Source: JALORV01 sp963707445
Lineage (GTDB): Bacteria; Pseudomonadota; Gammaproteobacteria; Burkholderiales; Burkholderiaceae_F
Assembly (NCBI GenBank): GCA_963707445.1
Contig: CAVPPW010000010.1
Location: forward strand, 46,621 to 110,620
Length of the DNA stretch: 64,000 bases
Direction: 5' to 3'
Under the pieces are notes generated by a model. The model was not told the DNA's origin. It searched no databases and was given only the letters and a program-made list of their open reading frames with translations. The stretch's first letter is position 1, and each line of letters starts with the position of its first letter. The translations under genes were made by a program, and so were the position numbers. Positions 54,750 through 64,000 of this stretch are shown in pieces.

Positions 54750-57228
54750 ATGCATCATTCGAATCTTCTGCAGGGTGCTCACCAGCATCGCTGGTCACAG
54801 GACTGCTCGCGCTGGCGCTGGCCGCTCGGCCGTGCGCGCGCAAGGCACGGCGGCTTCACAGTCGCCGATTCCCGCCGACCCGTGGCCGCGCGTCATCGAT
54901 CTGGCCAACGGCCAGGTGCTGGTCTATCAGCCACAGATCAACTCGTGGACCGGCAATCAGCTCGACTTCCGCGCTGCACTGGCTCTCAAGCCCGAAGGGG
55001 CAAAGGAGGAGATCTTTGGCGTGGTCTTCGCGAGCGCCCGCACGCAGGTCGACAAGATTGCGCGCACGGTCGTGTACGAGAACATGAAGATCTCGAAGCT
55101 CGACTTCCCGACGCTGCCCGATCACGGCGCCGCGTACTCGACGGAGTTGCAGGCCGATTTCATCAAGACCATCGGCTCGATCTCCCTCGACCGCATGGAG
55201 GCCGCACTCGCCGCAGCAGGCATCAAGGCGACTCCGGTCGAGGTCAACAACACGCCGCCGCAGGTGATCGTCAGCTATACGCCGGCGATCCTGGTGCCGA
55301 TCGACGGCGCGCCGGTGCTCAAGCCCACCAGCGACACGCGCTTCCAGCGTGTCGTCAACACGCGCGCCTTGATCCTTCAGGGCGGCCTCGAGCAGAACTT
55401 CTTCATCCATGTCTACGACGGCTGGCTCTCGTCGAGTTCGATCTCCGGCCCGTGGACCCTGTCGAGCTTCCAGCCGCTCGGCATGGACAGTCTCGCGCAG
55501 ACAGATCGCGAAGTCCGGCGCCGTCGACATGCTCGACGGTGGGCCCAAGGCAAACCCGAAGCCCTCGCTCGCCAACGGCGTGCCGACGATCTACACGACG
55601 CAGGTGCCGACCGAATTGATCGTCTTCAACGGCCAGCCCGACTTCGTACCGGTCAACCTGACGCAACTGCTGTGGGCGTCCAACACGACCAGCGACGTGT
55701 TGATCGATACCTCGAACAACCTCTACTACGCCCTGATGTCGGGGCGCTGGTTCCGCTCGGCGGCGCTGACCGGTCCCTGGACGTTCGTCGCGGCCAACGC
55801 GCTGCCGCCGGACTTCGCGAAGATTCCGCCGACTGCGCGCGCGGGTGCGGTCCTGCCGACGGTCGCCGGCACGCCGCAGGCGCAGGAAGCAGTGATCTCG
55901 AACTCGATTCCGCAGACCGCGACGGTGCCGCTTAAAAACGGGCCGAAGTTCACGCCGAATTTCGACGGGCCGCCACAGTTCGCGCCGATTCCCGAGTACG
56001 TCGTTGTCCTACGTGGTCAACTCATCGGAACCGCTGATCCAGGTCACACCGAACGCGTACTACGCGGTTGTCGCGGGCGTCTGGTTCACTGCGCCGCAGA
56101 CCACCGGGCCCTGGGCGATCGCAACCTCAGTGCCGGAGGCGATCTACACGATCCCGCCGTCGTCGCCGCTGTACTACGTGACCTACGTCCGCATCTACGA
56201 GGCCACACCGAACTACGTGTACGTCGGTTACACGCCGGGCTACATGGGTACGGTGGTGTCGCCGTACGGCACCGTCGTCTACGGCACCGGCTACGTGTAT
56301 TCGCCCTGGGTCGGATCGGTCTGGTATCCGGCGCCCTATACGTATGGCCTGGCAGTGGCGCCCGATATACAACCCCTATGTCGGTTTCACGTTCGGCTTC
56401 GCGATGGGACTGGCGACAGCGGCCTGGTATCCGTACTGGGGCGGCGCGTACTACCACCCCGGCTACTGGGGCGCGTATCCCTGCTGCGCCACCGCGGCGG
56501 CCAACGTGTATGGCCACTGGGGTGCCGCCGCCTATTCGGGCACGCGCAGCTGGTATGCCGGCGGCGGCGTGGCCGGCTCGACCTTCCGCGGCAGCTACTA
56601 CAACCAGCGCACTGGAACCTTTGGCAACGTCAATGCCGGCCGTCAGTACAACGCCTGGACCGGCAACGCGTCGCGCGGCTATGACCGCTCCGCCTACACC
56701 GCGGCCGGCGGCTACGGCGCCGCCGCCCGCGGCAGCAACTACAACGTCTACACCGGACAGCGGTCGACCGCGTCCAGCGTGGCGGGCGTCGGTGCCGGCG
56801 GCAGCACCTATCAGCGTGCCGGCGCAACGACGGCCGGTCCTGCAGGTTATGCGCATGCCGGTCAGGGTTCGCTGTACAACGCGCAGACTGGCAAGACCAC
56901 CTCCTGGAACACCGCGAGCATCGGCAACAATCACTACGCCGACGTCAACGGCAACGTCTATCACAACGACGGCGGCGGCTGGAATCAGCAGTCCACCAGC
57001 GGTTGGTCAAAAGCATCGGGAGACACGTCGTGGGCCGACAGCGCTTCGCAGGCACGCTCCTCTGGTGAAGATCGTTGGGGCGGCTTCTCCGGCGCTGACC
57101 ACAGTTGGGGAGGCGGTGGCTTCGGCGGCGGTGGTTTTGGTGGGGGCAGGTTCGGCGGCGGTGGTTTCGGCGGAGGCGGCTTCGGCGGAGGCGGCTTCGG
57201 CGGGCGTTTCGGCGGGTTCCGCCGCTGA
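54750..57228 (+). CDS. Large secreted aromatic- and glycine-rich protein of unknown function, frameshifted
   Basis: Reconstructed this is ~820 residues with a signal peptide containing a shifted LVTGLLALALAA core. Residues ~35-280 read WPRVIDLANGQVLVYQPQINSW, VVFASARTQVDK and ILQGGLEQNFFIHVYDGW. The middle repeats short Trp/Tyr modules (LYYALMSGRWFRSAALTGPW; AYYAVVAGVWFTAPQTTGPW), which look like duplicated beta-strand units. Then come Tyr/Gly-rich YNPYVGFTFGFAMGLATAAWY and Asn/Gly-rich segments (YNAWTGN, YNVYTGQ, YNAQTGK). The tail is an F-G-G-G-G repeat. Similar proteins are often labelled carbohydrate-binding family V/XII, which I recall but cannot verify. At least five breaks are single extra bases (about 55500, 56010, 56350 and two or more in the signal region). 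Confidence 0.7.
57106..57218 (+). repeat. Tandem glycine-phenylalanine coding repeat
   Basis: This stretch has repeated 15-base units coding F-G-G-G-G at the C-terminus of the secreted protein (variants TTCGGCGGAGGCGGC and TTTGGTGGGGGCAGG). Synonymous variation between units suggests it is maintained at protein level. Such tails are typical of flexible or surface-adhesive segments. Confidence 0.75.
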
Positions 57229-57279
57229 CGCGAGAAGCTCGATCATGCGACTGACGTCACACATGATCGGAGATCTGCA

Positions 57280-58101
57280 ATGAAATTCTCCATTGACAAG
57301 GTCCGGTCGGTCGTCCTTGCCGTTGCGGCCGCGCTCTTCGCGGCCGGTCCGGCCCGCGCCGAGATGAGCGCCGAGGAGCTCGCGAAGCTCGCACAGAACC
57401 CGGTCGGCAACCTGATCAGCGTGCCGTTCCAGAACAACACCAACTTCAACGTTGGTCCGCTCAACGGCACGCAGAACATCCTGAACATCCAGCCGGTGAT
57501 CCCGATCGAGATCAACAGCCGAGTGGAACATCATCACCCGCACGATCGTGCCGGTGATCTGGCAGCCGGCGCTGAGCCCGACGATCGACAGCACGACCGG
57601 CATCGGCGACACCGTCTTCACCGCGTTTCTTTCGCCGGCCCAGCCGCATGGACTGATCTGGGGTGTCGGGCCGGTGGTGCAGCTGCCGACCAACAGCAAC
57701 GACGAACTCGGCAACAAGAACTGGGGCCTCGGGCCCTCGTTCGTCGTGCTCAAGCTGGAAAAGGGCGATCCCTGGGTCTACGGCGTCCTGGTCAACAACA
57801 TCTGGTCGCTGTCCAACAACAAGCAGGGCGGCGCCTACAACAACGGCCTGATCCAGCCGTTCGTCAACTACAACTTCGCGGGCGGCTGTACCTGACCAGC
57901 GCGCCGATCCTGACGGTCGACTGGAAGGCCGACAGCGGCCAGCGATGGACCGTGCCGCTGGGCGGCGGCGTCGGCAAGATCTTCCACCTCGGCAAGCTGC
58001 CGGTGAACACGCAGCTGTCCGCGTACTACAACGTGGTGCATCCGGACAACGGCGCCAACTGGCAGCTGCGGGCGCAGGTGCAGTTCATGTTTCCGAAATA
58101 G
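57280..58101 (+). CDS. Putative outer-membrane protein (neuromedin-U/transporter-like barrel), frameshifted
   Basis: This is about 274 residues with a signal peptide ending GPARA. The mature part begins EMSAEELAKLAQNPVGNLIS, then VPFQNNTNFNVGP, QNILNIQPVIPIEI, WNIITRTIVPVIWQPA, IGDTVFTAFLSPAQP, WGVGPVVQLPT and FVNYNFAGG. These strands are typical of the outer-membrane family often annotated neuromedin U or transporter, ending with a C-terminal barrel strand (LRAQVQFMFPK). Two nearly compensating breaks lie at about 57524 (an extra C) and 57890 (a lost G). It probably forms a pore for substrate entry in the sulfatase cluster. Confidence 0.78.
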   Translation: MKFSIDKVRSVVLAVAAALFAAGPARAEMSAEELAKLAQNPVGNLISVPFQNNTNFNVGPLNGTQNILNIQPVIPIEINSRVEHHHPHDRAGDLAAGAEPDDRQHDRHRRHRLHRVSFAGPAAWTDLGCRAGGAAADQQQRRTRQQELGPRALVRRAQAGKGRSLGLRRPGQQHLVAVQQQAGRRLQQRPDPAVRQLQLRGRLYLTSAPILTVDWKADSGQRWTVPLGGGVGKIFHLGKLPVNTQLSAYYNVVHPDNGANWQLRAQVQFMFPK

Positions 58102-58165
58102 CGCTGCCAATGCGTTCGAGGAGTCAGATTCGAAGGGGTGCGACATTGAAATCAGCGGAGGATGC

Positions 58166-59713
58166 ATGAACAGGATCATTACCAAGGCGCTTGCACTGGT
58201 GGGCTTCGCGCTTCTATCGGGGCTCTCGCAGGCCCAGGCGCAACAGAAGCCGAACGTCCTCATCATCTGGGGCGACGACATCGGCTACTGGAACGTCAGC
58301 GCCTACAACCAGGGCATGATGGGCTACAAGACGCCGAACATCGATCGCATCGCGAAGGAAGGCGCGCTGTTCACCGACTGGTACGGCCAGCAGAGCTGCA
58401 CCGCCGGACGCGCCGCGTTCATCACCGGCCAGTCGCCGTTTCGCACCGGCCTGCTGAAGGTTGGCCTGCCCGGCGCCAAGGAAGGGCTGCAGGCGCGCGA
58501 CGTCACGATCGCCGATCTGCTCAAGGCGCAGGGCTACATGACCGGGCAGTTCGGCAAGAACCATCTCGGCGATCTCGACGAGCACCTGCCGACCGCGCAC
58601 GGCTTCCACGAGTTCATGGGCTCGCTCTACCACCTGAACGCCGAAGACGAGCCGGAGCACGAGGACTACTTCAAGGATCCGAGCTGCGCAAGAAGTACGG
58701 CACGCGCGGCGTGATCCACACCTGGGCCAATCCGGACGGCACGCAGAAGATCGAGAGCACCGGCCCGCTCAACAAGAAGCGGATGGAGACGATCGACGAC
58801 GAGGTCACCAAGGAGACGATCCGCTTCATGGCCGACGCGAAGAAGGCCGACAAGCCGTTCTTCCTCTGGTGGAACTCGACCCGCATGCACATCTGGACGC
58901 GGCTCAAGGAAGCGTCGCGCGGCAAGACCGGCCTCGGCATCTATCCCGACGGCATGGTCGAGCACGACGCGCACGTCGGCCAGTTGCTCGACGCGCTCAA
59001 GGAGCTGGGTCTCGATCAGAACACCATCGTGATGTACTCGACCGACAACGGCGCCGAGAAGTTCACGTGGCCCGACGGCGGCACGTCGCCCTTCCGCGGT
59101 GAGAAGAACACCAACTGGGAAGGCGGCTACCGCGTGCCGACGCTCATCCGCTGGCCCGGCGTCATCAAGCCCGGCACCGTGCTCAACGACGTCTTCGCGC
59201 ACGAGGACATGCTGCCGACGCTCTTGGCCGCCGCCGGCGTGCCCGACGTCAAGGAGCAGCTGCACGAAGGGCATGAAGGTCGGCAACAAGACCTTCAAGG
59301 TCCATCTCGACGGCTACAACATCACCGATGCGCTCGCCGGCAAGACGCCCAGCCCGCGCCACGAGTTCTTCTACTTCAACGACGACGGCAGCTCGTCGGC
59401 CTGCGCTACGACCAGTGGAAGATCGTCTTCGCCGAGCAGAAGGCGCACGGCGCCGACGTCTGGCGCGAGCCGTTCACGACGCTGCGCGCGCCGAAGATCT
59501 TCAACCTGCGATCCGACCCGTTCGAGATCGGCGACCACGAAGGCGATGGACTGGAACCGCTGGTGGGTCGAGCACATCTTCCTGCTCGTGCCCGCGCAGC
59601 AGTACGTCGGGCAGTTCCTCGCGCACGTTCAAGGAGTTTCCGCCGAGCCAGAAGCCCGGCAGCTTTTCGCTCGACAACGTGTTGGAGCGCTGGAAACGGC
59701 AGGACGCAACTGA
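58166..59713 (+). CDS. Second arylsulfatase (type I, formylglycine), frameshifted
   Basis: Reconstructed this is ~515 residues. A signal peptide ends QAQAQ. NVLIIWGDDIGYWNVSAYN binds metal, and the signature GQQSCTAGRAAFITGQ has the Cys codon at 58397. NHLGDLDEHLPTAHGFHEF and YSTDNGAEKFTWPDGGTSPF match the paralogue at 51893, which it resembles throughout. The C-terminal block FKEFPPSQKPGSFSLDNVLE is in a third frame. Five or six breaks occur (about 58678, 59273, 59395, 59545, 59628). The exact stop is uncertain: 59713 and 59768 are both possible in different frames. The PQQ-type gene starts immediately after. Confidence 0.9.
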
Positions 59714-59764
59714 ATGCCCGTGCCAGTGGGCAGTCGCGCGTGACAGGAAGGAGGCGATAGAACC

Positions 59765-61581
59765 ATGAAAAAATTCTTCATCATCGTCGGCGTGCTGTGT
59801 TGTGGCAGGCGTGGCAATCGCGGGAGTGCTCTACGTCACGTTTCCCGGTGCCGATGACGACCTATGGCGGCATGGGACTCAACTTTCTCAAGTCGCTGTC
59901 TGCGCCGGCGGGCACGCTGACCATCGAGACGAATCCGGCCTACAAAGCGCCGGTAGCTGCAGTGCCCTCACCACCGCTGGCCGATGCGGCATGGCCCAAT
60001 GCTGCGGCCGGCGACTGGCCGAGCTACAACAGGACACCGACCTCGCAGCGCTTCTCGCCGCTCGACCAGATCAACACGAAGAATGTCGGGAACCTGAAGG
60101 TCCTGTGCACCTACGACCTCGGCGAGTTCACTGCCTTCGAATCCGGTCTGATCATGGTGAACAACGCTCTGATCGGCACCGACCGAGTTCGAGATTTTCT
60201 CCATCAACCCGGCCACGTGCGCCGAGAACTGGCGCACGCGCCTGGACTATCCCGGCGGCGCTTCTGCCGGCCAACCGCGGCGCCGCCTACATGGACGGCA
60301 TGCTGTTTCGCGGCACCCAGGACTGTCGGGTGCTGGCCTTCGATTTCAAGACCGGCAAGCAAGTGTGGGAGACGACGATCTGCGACCCGAAACGCGGCGA
60401 GTCGGTGCCGTCGGCGCCGATCGCCTGGGACGGCCTCGTCTACGTCGGCAATGCCGGCGGAGACTACAAGGGCGGCAAGGGCAAGGTGTACGCGCTCGAG
60501 GCAAAGACCGGCAAGATCGTCTGGCAGTTCTTTCTCGTTCCCAAAGTCGAAGGCGACGTGGTCCGAGGACCGCTGGGCAAGTCGCCGCTCGACGCGTCGA
60601 CCTGGAACAACGCGCCGGGCATACCCATCAGCGGCGGCGGGACCTGGACCTCGTACACGCTCGATATCAAGAACGGTTTGCTGTACGTCCCGGGCGGCAA
60701 TCCGGCCCCCGACTTCGCCTCGGGAGCACGCGAAGGCGAGAATCTCTTCACCGACTCGGTCGTCGTGCTCGACGCCAAGACGGGCGACTACAAGAACAAC
60801 TTCAAGGTCGTGAAGAAGGACTGGCACGACTGGGACGTGTCCAGCCCGCCCATCCTGCTTCAAACCATGGGCGGCAAGCAGCTCATGGCGGTCGCACCGA
60901 AGGATGGGCACCTCTATGGCTACGATCTCGCCACCAACAACCTGCTCTACCGCGTGCCGGTGACCACGATCGAGAATGCCGAGGGCACGTTCGCCGTCGG
61001 CCAGAACGTTCATTTCTGTCCGGGTCCGGTGGGAGGCACTGAATGGAACACCCCGGGCTACGATCCGACCACGAATCTCATCATCACCGGCGACCGTCGA
61101 CTGGTGCGATACGGTGACGATCAAGACTGACGAGAGAACTGCGGTCGGTGGCCGTCGGGCAGCCCTGGACCGGAATGGCGACGTGGAACCCGATCAACAT
61201 GTTCGGCAAGGAAGACCCCACCGACGGGCACTGGGCCGGATGGATCTATGCCGTCGACGCCGACACCGGGGTCTGGAAATGGCGCGCCAAGTCCAACTAT
61301 CCCATTCGTCGCCGCCATCACGCCGACGGCCGGTGGAATCGTGTTCTTCGGCTGACCTCGGCGGCAATTTCTATGCGTTGGATTCTTCCACCGGCCAGAA
61401 ACTCTGGGGAGGGCCGCTCGGAACCGGCGGCGCGATCGGCGGCGGCGTGATCACGTACACCGTGGATGGCGTGCAGAAAGTTGCCGTGGCTGACGGATTC
61501 ACGATGGTCGCGTGGCCAACGAAGCCGAGGCACGCAAGGGTCGTCATCCTGGGCCTCGACAGCGCCGCCGCGAAGAAGTGA
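59765..61581 (+). CDS. Membrane-anchored PQQ-type beta-propeller dehydrogenase, frameshifted
   Basis: Reconstructed this is ~600 residues. An N-terminal transmembrane anchor (IIVGV..VVAGVAIAGVLYVTF) is followed by a propeller. The first blade, WPSYNRTPTSQRFSPLDQIN and VGNLKVLCTYDLG, is the characteristic start of quinoprotein alcohol dehydrogenases. The W-motif-like repeats include AFDFKTGKQVWETTICDP, VYALEAKTGKIVWQF and YALDSSTGQKLWGGPLG. No haem motif is seen. PQQ enzymes oxidise alcohols or sugars in the periplasm and reduce quinone or cytochrome c. About eight breaks occur, nearly all one extra G or C. It follows the sulfatase closely and precedes a quinol oxidase. Confidence 0.83.
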
Positions 61582-61596
61582 CAGGGGACTTCGAAC

Positions 61597-63008
61597 ATGG
61601 ACCTCGATCCGGTCTTCCTCTCGCGCCTCCAGTTCGCGTTCGTCATCAGCTTCCACATCATCTTCCCGTCCTTCACGATCGGGTTGGCAGCGTGGCTGGC
61701 GACGATCGAGGGCGCGCGGCTCGCCACCGGCAACCCGCTCTACCGGCGCGTCTTCGACTTCTGGCTCAAGGTGTTCGCGGTCTCGTTCGGCATGGGCGTG
61801 GTGACGGGCATCGTCATGGCGTTCCAGTTCGGCACCAACTGGGGCGTGCTGGCGCAGAAGACCGGCTCGATCCAGGGGCCGCTGCTCGGCTACGAAGCTT
61901 TCACCGCCTTCATGCTGGAGGCGACGTTCTTCGGCGTCATGCTGCTCGGGCGCGACCGCGTGTCGCCGCGCTTCTACTTCTTCGCCTGCTGCATGGTCTC
62001 GCTCGGGACGATGTTCTCGTCGTTCTGGATTCTCGCCAACAACAGCTGGATGCAGGTGCCGCTCGGCCACACGATCGTCGACGGCAAGATCATCCCGGCG
62101 GACTGGCGGGAGATCGTGCTCGGGTCCGATGATGATGGTGCGCTGGCCGCACATGCTGCTCGCCGCATTCCTGACGACCGGCATGTGCGTGGCGGCCACC
62201 GGCGCCTGGTACGTGCTGCGCGGCATCCATCGCGCCGAGGCGCGCGTGATGCTGCACTGGGGTCTTGGGCTGGTCGCGGTGCTGATCCCGATCCAGCTCT
62301 TCTTCGGCCACCTGACGGGTCTGTACGTGCTCAAGCATCAGCCGGCGAAGTTCGCGGCGATCGAGGCGCGCTGGAAGACGCAGCAGCCGGCCAGCGAGGT
62401 GCTGATCGCGATTCCCGACGAGAAGAGCGAACGCAATCTCTTCGCGATCGAAATCCCGAAGCTCGGCAGCATGATCGCCTCGGGCAACTGGACCGCGCAA
62501 GAGATCGGACTGGAGGCGTTCCCGCCAGAAGACCGCCCGCCGGTGGTGATCCCGTTCTTCGGCTTCCGCATCATGGTGGGGATGGGACTGATCATGCTCG
62601 CGGTCTCGTGGTTCGGAAACTTCCTGCGCTGGCGCGGCCGGCTCGAGACGACGCGCTGGTTTCTCTGGGGAACGTTCCTCTCGTTTCCGACCGGCTTCGT
62701 CGCCGTCCTCTGCGGCTGGTTCACCGCCGAGGTCGGGCGTCAGCCGTGGGTCGTGTACGGCCTGCTGCGCACCAAGGACGCGGTCACACCGTCGCTCACG
62801 ACCGGCGACGTGCTGTTCTCGCTCGCCGGCTACGTTCTCGTCTACGCCGTGGTCTATTCGTTCGGCGCTGTACTACATCTACAAGCTGCTGCACGAAGGG
62901 CCGACCGGCGAGGCGAAAGCCATCCCGGGCGCCACCGGCAGCCGACCGATGGCGTTCGCCGACAGCGCCGAGACGGCGACCGGCAGCAAGCTCCAGACCG
63001 GCGGGTAA
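61597..63008 (+). CDS. cioA: Cytochrome bd-type quinol oxidase subunit I (CioA-like), two frameshifts
   Basis: This is about 470 residues. It has FVISFHIIFPSFTIG (haem b595/d ligand His in TM1), GTNWGVLAQKTGSIQGPLLGYE, FWILANNSWMQVP and GHLTGLYVLKHQPAKFAAIE. A GRQPWVVYGLLRT Q-loop end is also present. The Q-loop is short, as in the cyanide-insensitive CioAB branch rather than E. coli CydAB. The enzyme oxidises ubiquinol and reduces oxygen without proton pumping. Breaks at about 62128 (an extra T) and 62867 (an extra G). It starts 15 bases after the PQQ-dehydrogenase gene, so electron transfer from that enzyme through quinol is plausible. Confidence 0.93.
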
Positions 63009-63013
63009 GCGCC

Positions 63014-64000
63014 ATGGAACCGAGCAATCTCGCATTGTTCTGGGCCGGCGTGATCGCCGCCGCGATCCTGCTCTACGTCATCCTGGACGGCTTCGATCTC
63101 GGCGTCGGCGTGCTGTTCGGCACGACCAGGGACGAGGCGCACCGCGCCCGGATGATGGACACGATCGCCCCGTTCTGGGACGGCAACGAGACCTGGCTGG
63201 TGGTGATCGGCGCCGGGCTCTTCGCGGCGTTTCCCGACGTCTATGCGGTGTTCCTCGGCGCGTTCTACCTCCCGGTGCTGCTGCTGCTGTTCGGCCTGAT
63301 CTTCCGCGGCGTCGCGTTCGAGTTCCGCTTCCGCAGCGAGCGCATGCGCCGGGTCTGGGACTGGGGCTTCTTCCTCGGCTCGACGGTGGTCGCGTTCGTC
63401 CAGGGCGCGGCGGTCGGCGCGATGATGCGCGGCATTCCGGTCGCGAACGGCCAGTACGCCGGCAGCCCGTTCGGCTGGCTGCATCCGTTTGCGATCCTGA
63501 CCGGGATCGGGCTCGTGCTCGGCTACGCGCTGCTCGGCGCGGGCTGGCTCGTGCTCAAGAGCGACGGCGAGCTGCGCGACTGGGCCTACGCCCGCATCCG
63601 GTGGCTCGCCGCCGGTGTCCTGGTCGTGCTGTTCCTGGCGTTCGCCGTCACGTTCGACTACAGCGTCCTCGCGCGAAGCAATTTGCAGGCACGACCCTGG
63701 GGTCTCGTGTTCCCCGCGATCGGCGTGCTCGCGCTGGCCGGGATCGTCGTCGGCGGCGCGGCAGGAAGCGCGATGGCTGCCGTTCGCGATGACCGCGCTC
63801 TTCTTCGTCGCCGCCTTCCTGAGCCTGGGGGTGATGTTCTGGCCGTACATGATTCCGTATTCGATCACGGTCGCGCAGCGCGGCGGCGCCGGAAGCCTCA
63901 TTGCGATTCCTGTTCTACGGCGGCGTCGTGGTCCTGCCGGTCATCGCCGTCTACACGATCGGCGTCTACTGGGTCTTTCGCGGCAAGGTTCGCAAGGGCT
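63014..64000 (+). CDS. cioB: Cytochrome bd-type quinol oxidase subunit II (CioB-like), partial
   Basis: It begins five bases after the subunit I stop and runs off the window. Translation gives LFWAGVIAAAILLYVILDGF with DLGVGVLFG, then APFWDGNETWLVVIGAGLFAAFP and VFLGAFYLPVLLLLFGLIFRG. All are conserved in CydB/CioB, with several membrane helices after them. Breaks at about 63776 (an extra G) and 63900 (an extra A) shift the frame twice; the last reads FLFYGGVVVLPVIAVYTIG and YWVFRGKVRKG. About 329 residues are visible, close to full length. It forms the heterodimer with CioA. Confidence 0.93.
   Translation, partial: MEPSNLALFWAGVIAAAILLYVILDGFDLGVGVLFGTTRDEAHRARMMDTIAPFWDGNETWLVVIGAGLFAAFPDVYAVFLGAFYLPVLLLLFGLIFRGVAFEFRFRSERMRRVWDWGFFLGSTVVAFVQGAAVGAMMRGIPVANGQYAGSPFGWLHPFAILTGIGLVLGYALLGAGWLVLKSDGELRDWAYARIRWLAAGVLVVLFLAFAVTFDYSVLARSNLQARPWGLVFPAIGVLALAGIVVGGAAGSAMAAVRDDRALLRRRLPEPGGDVLAVHDSVFDHGRAARRRRKPHCDSCSTAASWSCRSSPSTRSASTGSFAARFARA

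Overview
This 64 kb window is GC-rich, densely coded chromosomal DNA. It most resembles a betaproteobacterium, probably Burkholderiales-like. The reasons are a complete polyhydroxyalkanoate (PHA) locus (phaC, phaA, phaB) with a separate phaR, an RluD–PgeF–PhaC junction, a DUF3563 protein and a RimO–GST neighbourhood. No rRNA, tRNA, CRISPR array, insertion sequence or phage gene was recognised. Many genes are broken by single-base shifts, including housekeeping ones (rluD, rimO, phaA, cytochrome bd genes). Almost all the breaks read as one extra base. I treat them as probable consensus errors and annotate such genes across the break.

Layout: 1-1.1 kb, end of a pseudouridine synthase and pgeF. 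1.1-5.1 kb, phaC-phaA-phaB, followed by a duplicated 43-bp hairpin element. 5.4-7.6 kb, two small lipoproteins and an AraC regulator. 7.6-11.7 kb, an ABC importer on the minus strand. 11.9-17.1 kb, phaR, rimO, a GST, an outer-membrane barrel, a second thiolase and a MepK-like peptidase. 17.2-21.5 kb, a vanadium-haloperoxidase/PAP2-family enzyme facing away from a compact AraC-GFA-GNAT-outer-membrane operon.

21.8-33.3 kb is the most striking catabolic locus. It holds two SdsA-type alkylsulfatases, an AraC regulator, and a tight run of acyl-CoA synthetase, wax ester synthase/DGAT, GMC alcohol oxidase, alkylsulfatase and aldehyde dehydrogenase. Read together these describe alkyl sulfate to alcohol to aldehyde to fatty acid to acyl-CoA, with storage as wax ester. 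The PHA genes elsewhere in the window offer a second carbon sink. 33.4-48.1 kb is mixed: glyoxalase, a Tat-dependent two-subunit GMC dehydrogenase, a 973-residue D-lactate dehydrogenase-type flavoprotein, an M28 peptidase, a hydrolase-OsmC fusion, a flavin reductase, a patatin phospholipase, a K+ channel and a PpiC-type foldase.

48.2-64 kb carries a histidine kinase with a substrate-binding-protein sensor, a FixJ-type regulator and a lone receiver. An exported-enzyme cluster follows: arylsulfatase, HAD phosphatase-like protein, a large secreted aromatic/glycine-rich protein, an outer-membrane protein, a second arylsulfatase, a membrane-anchored PQQ-type beta-propeller dehydrogenase and a cyanide-insensitive-type cytochrome bd oxidase that runs off the end. 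This looks like periplasmic desulfation and oxidation of an unknown sulfated substrate, with electrons passed to quinol and oxygen.
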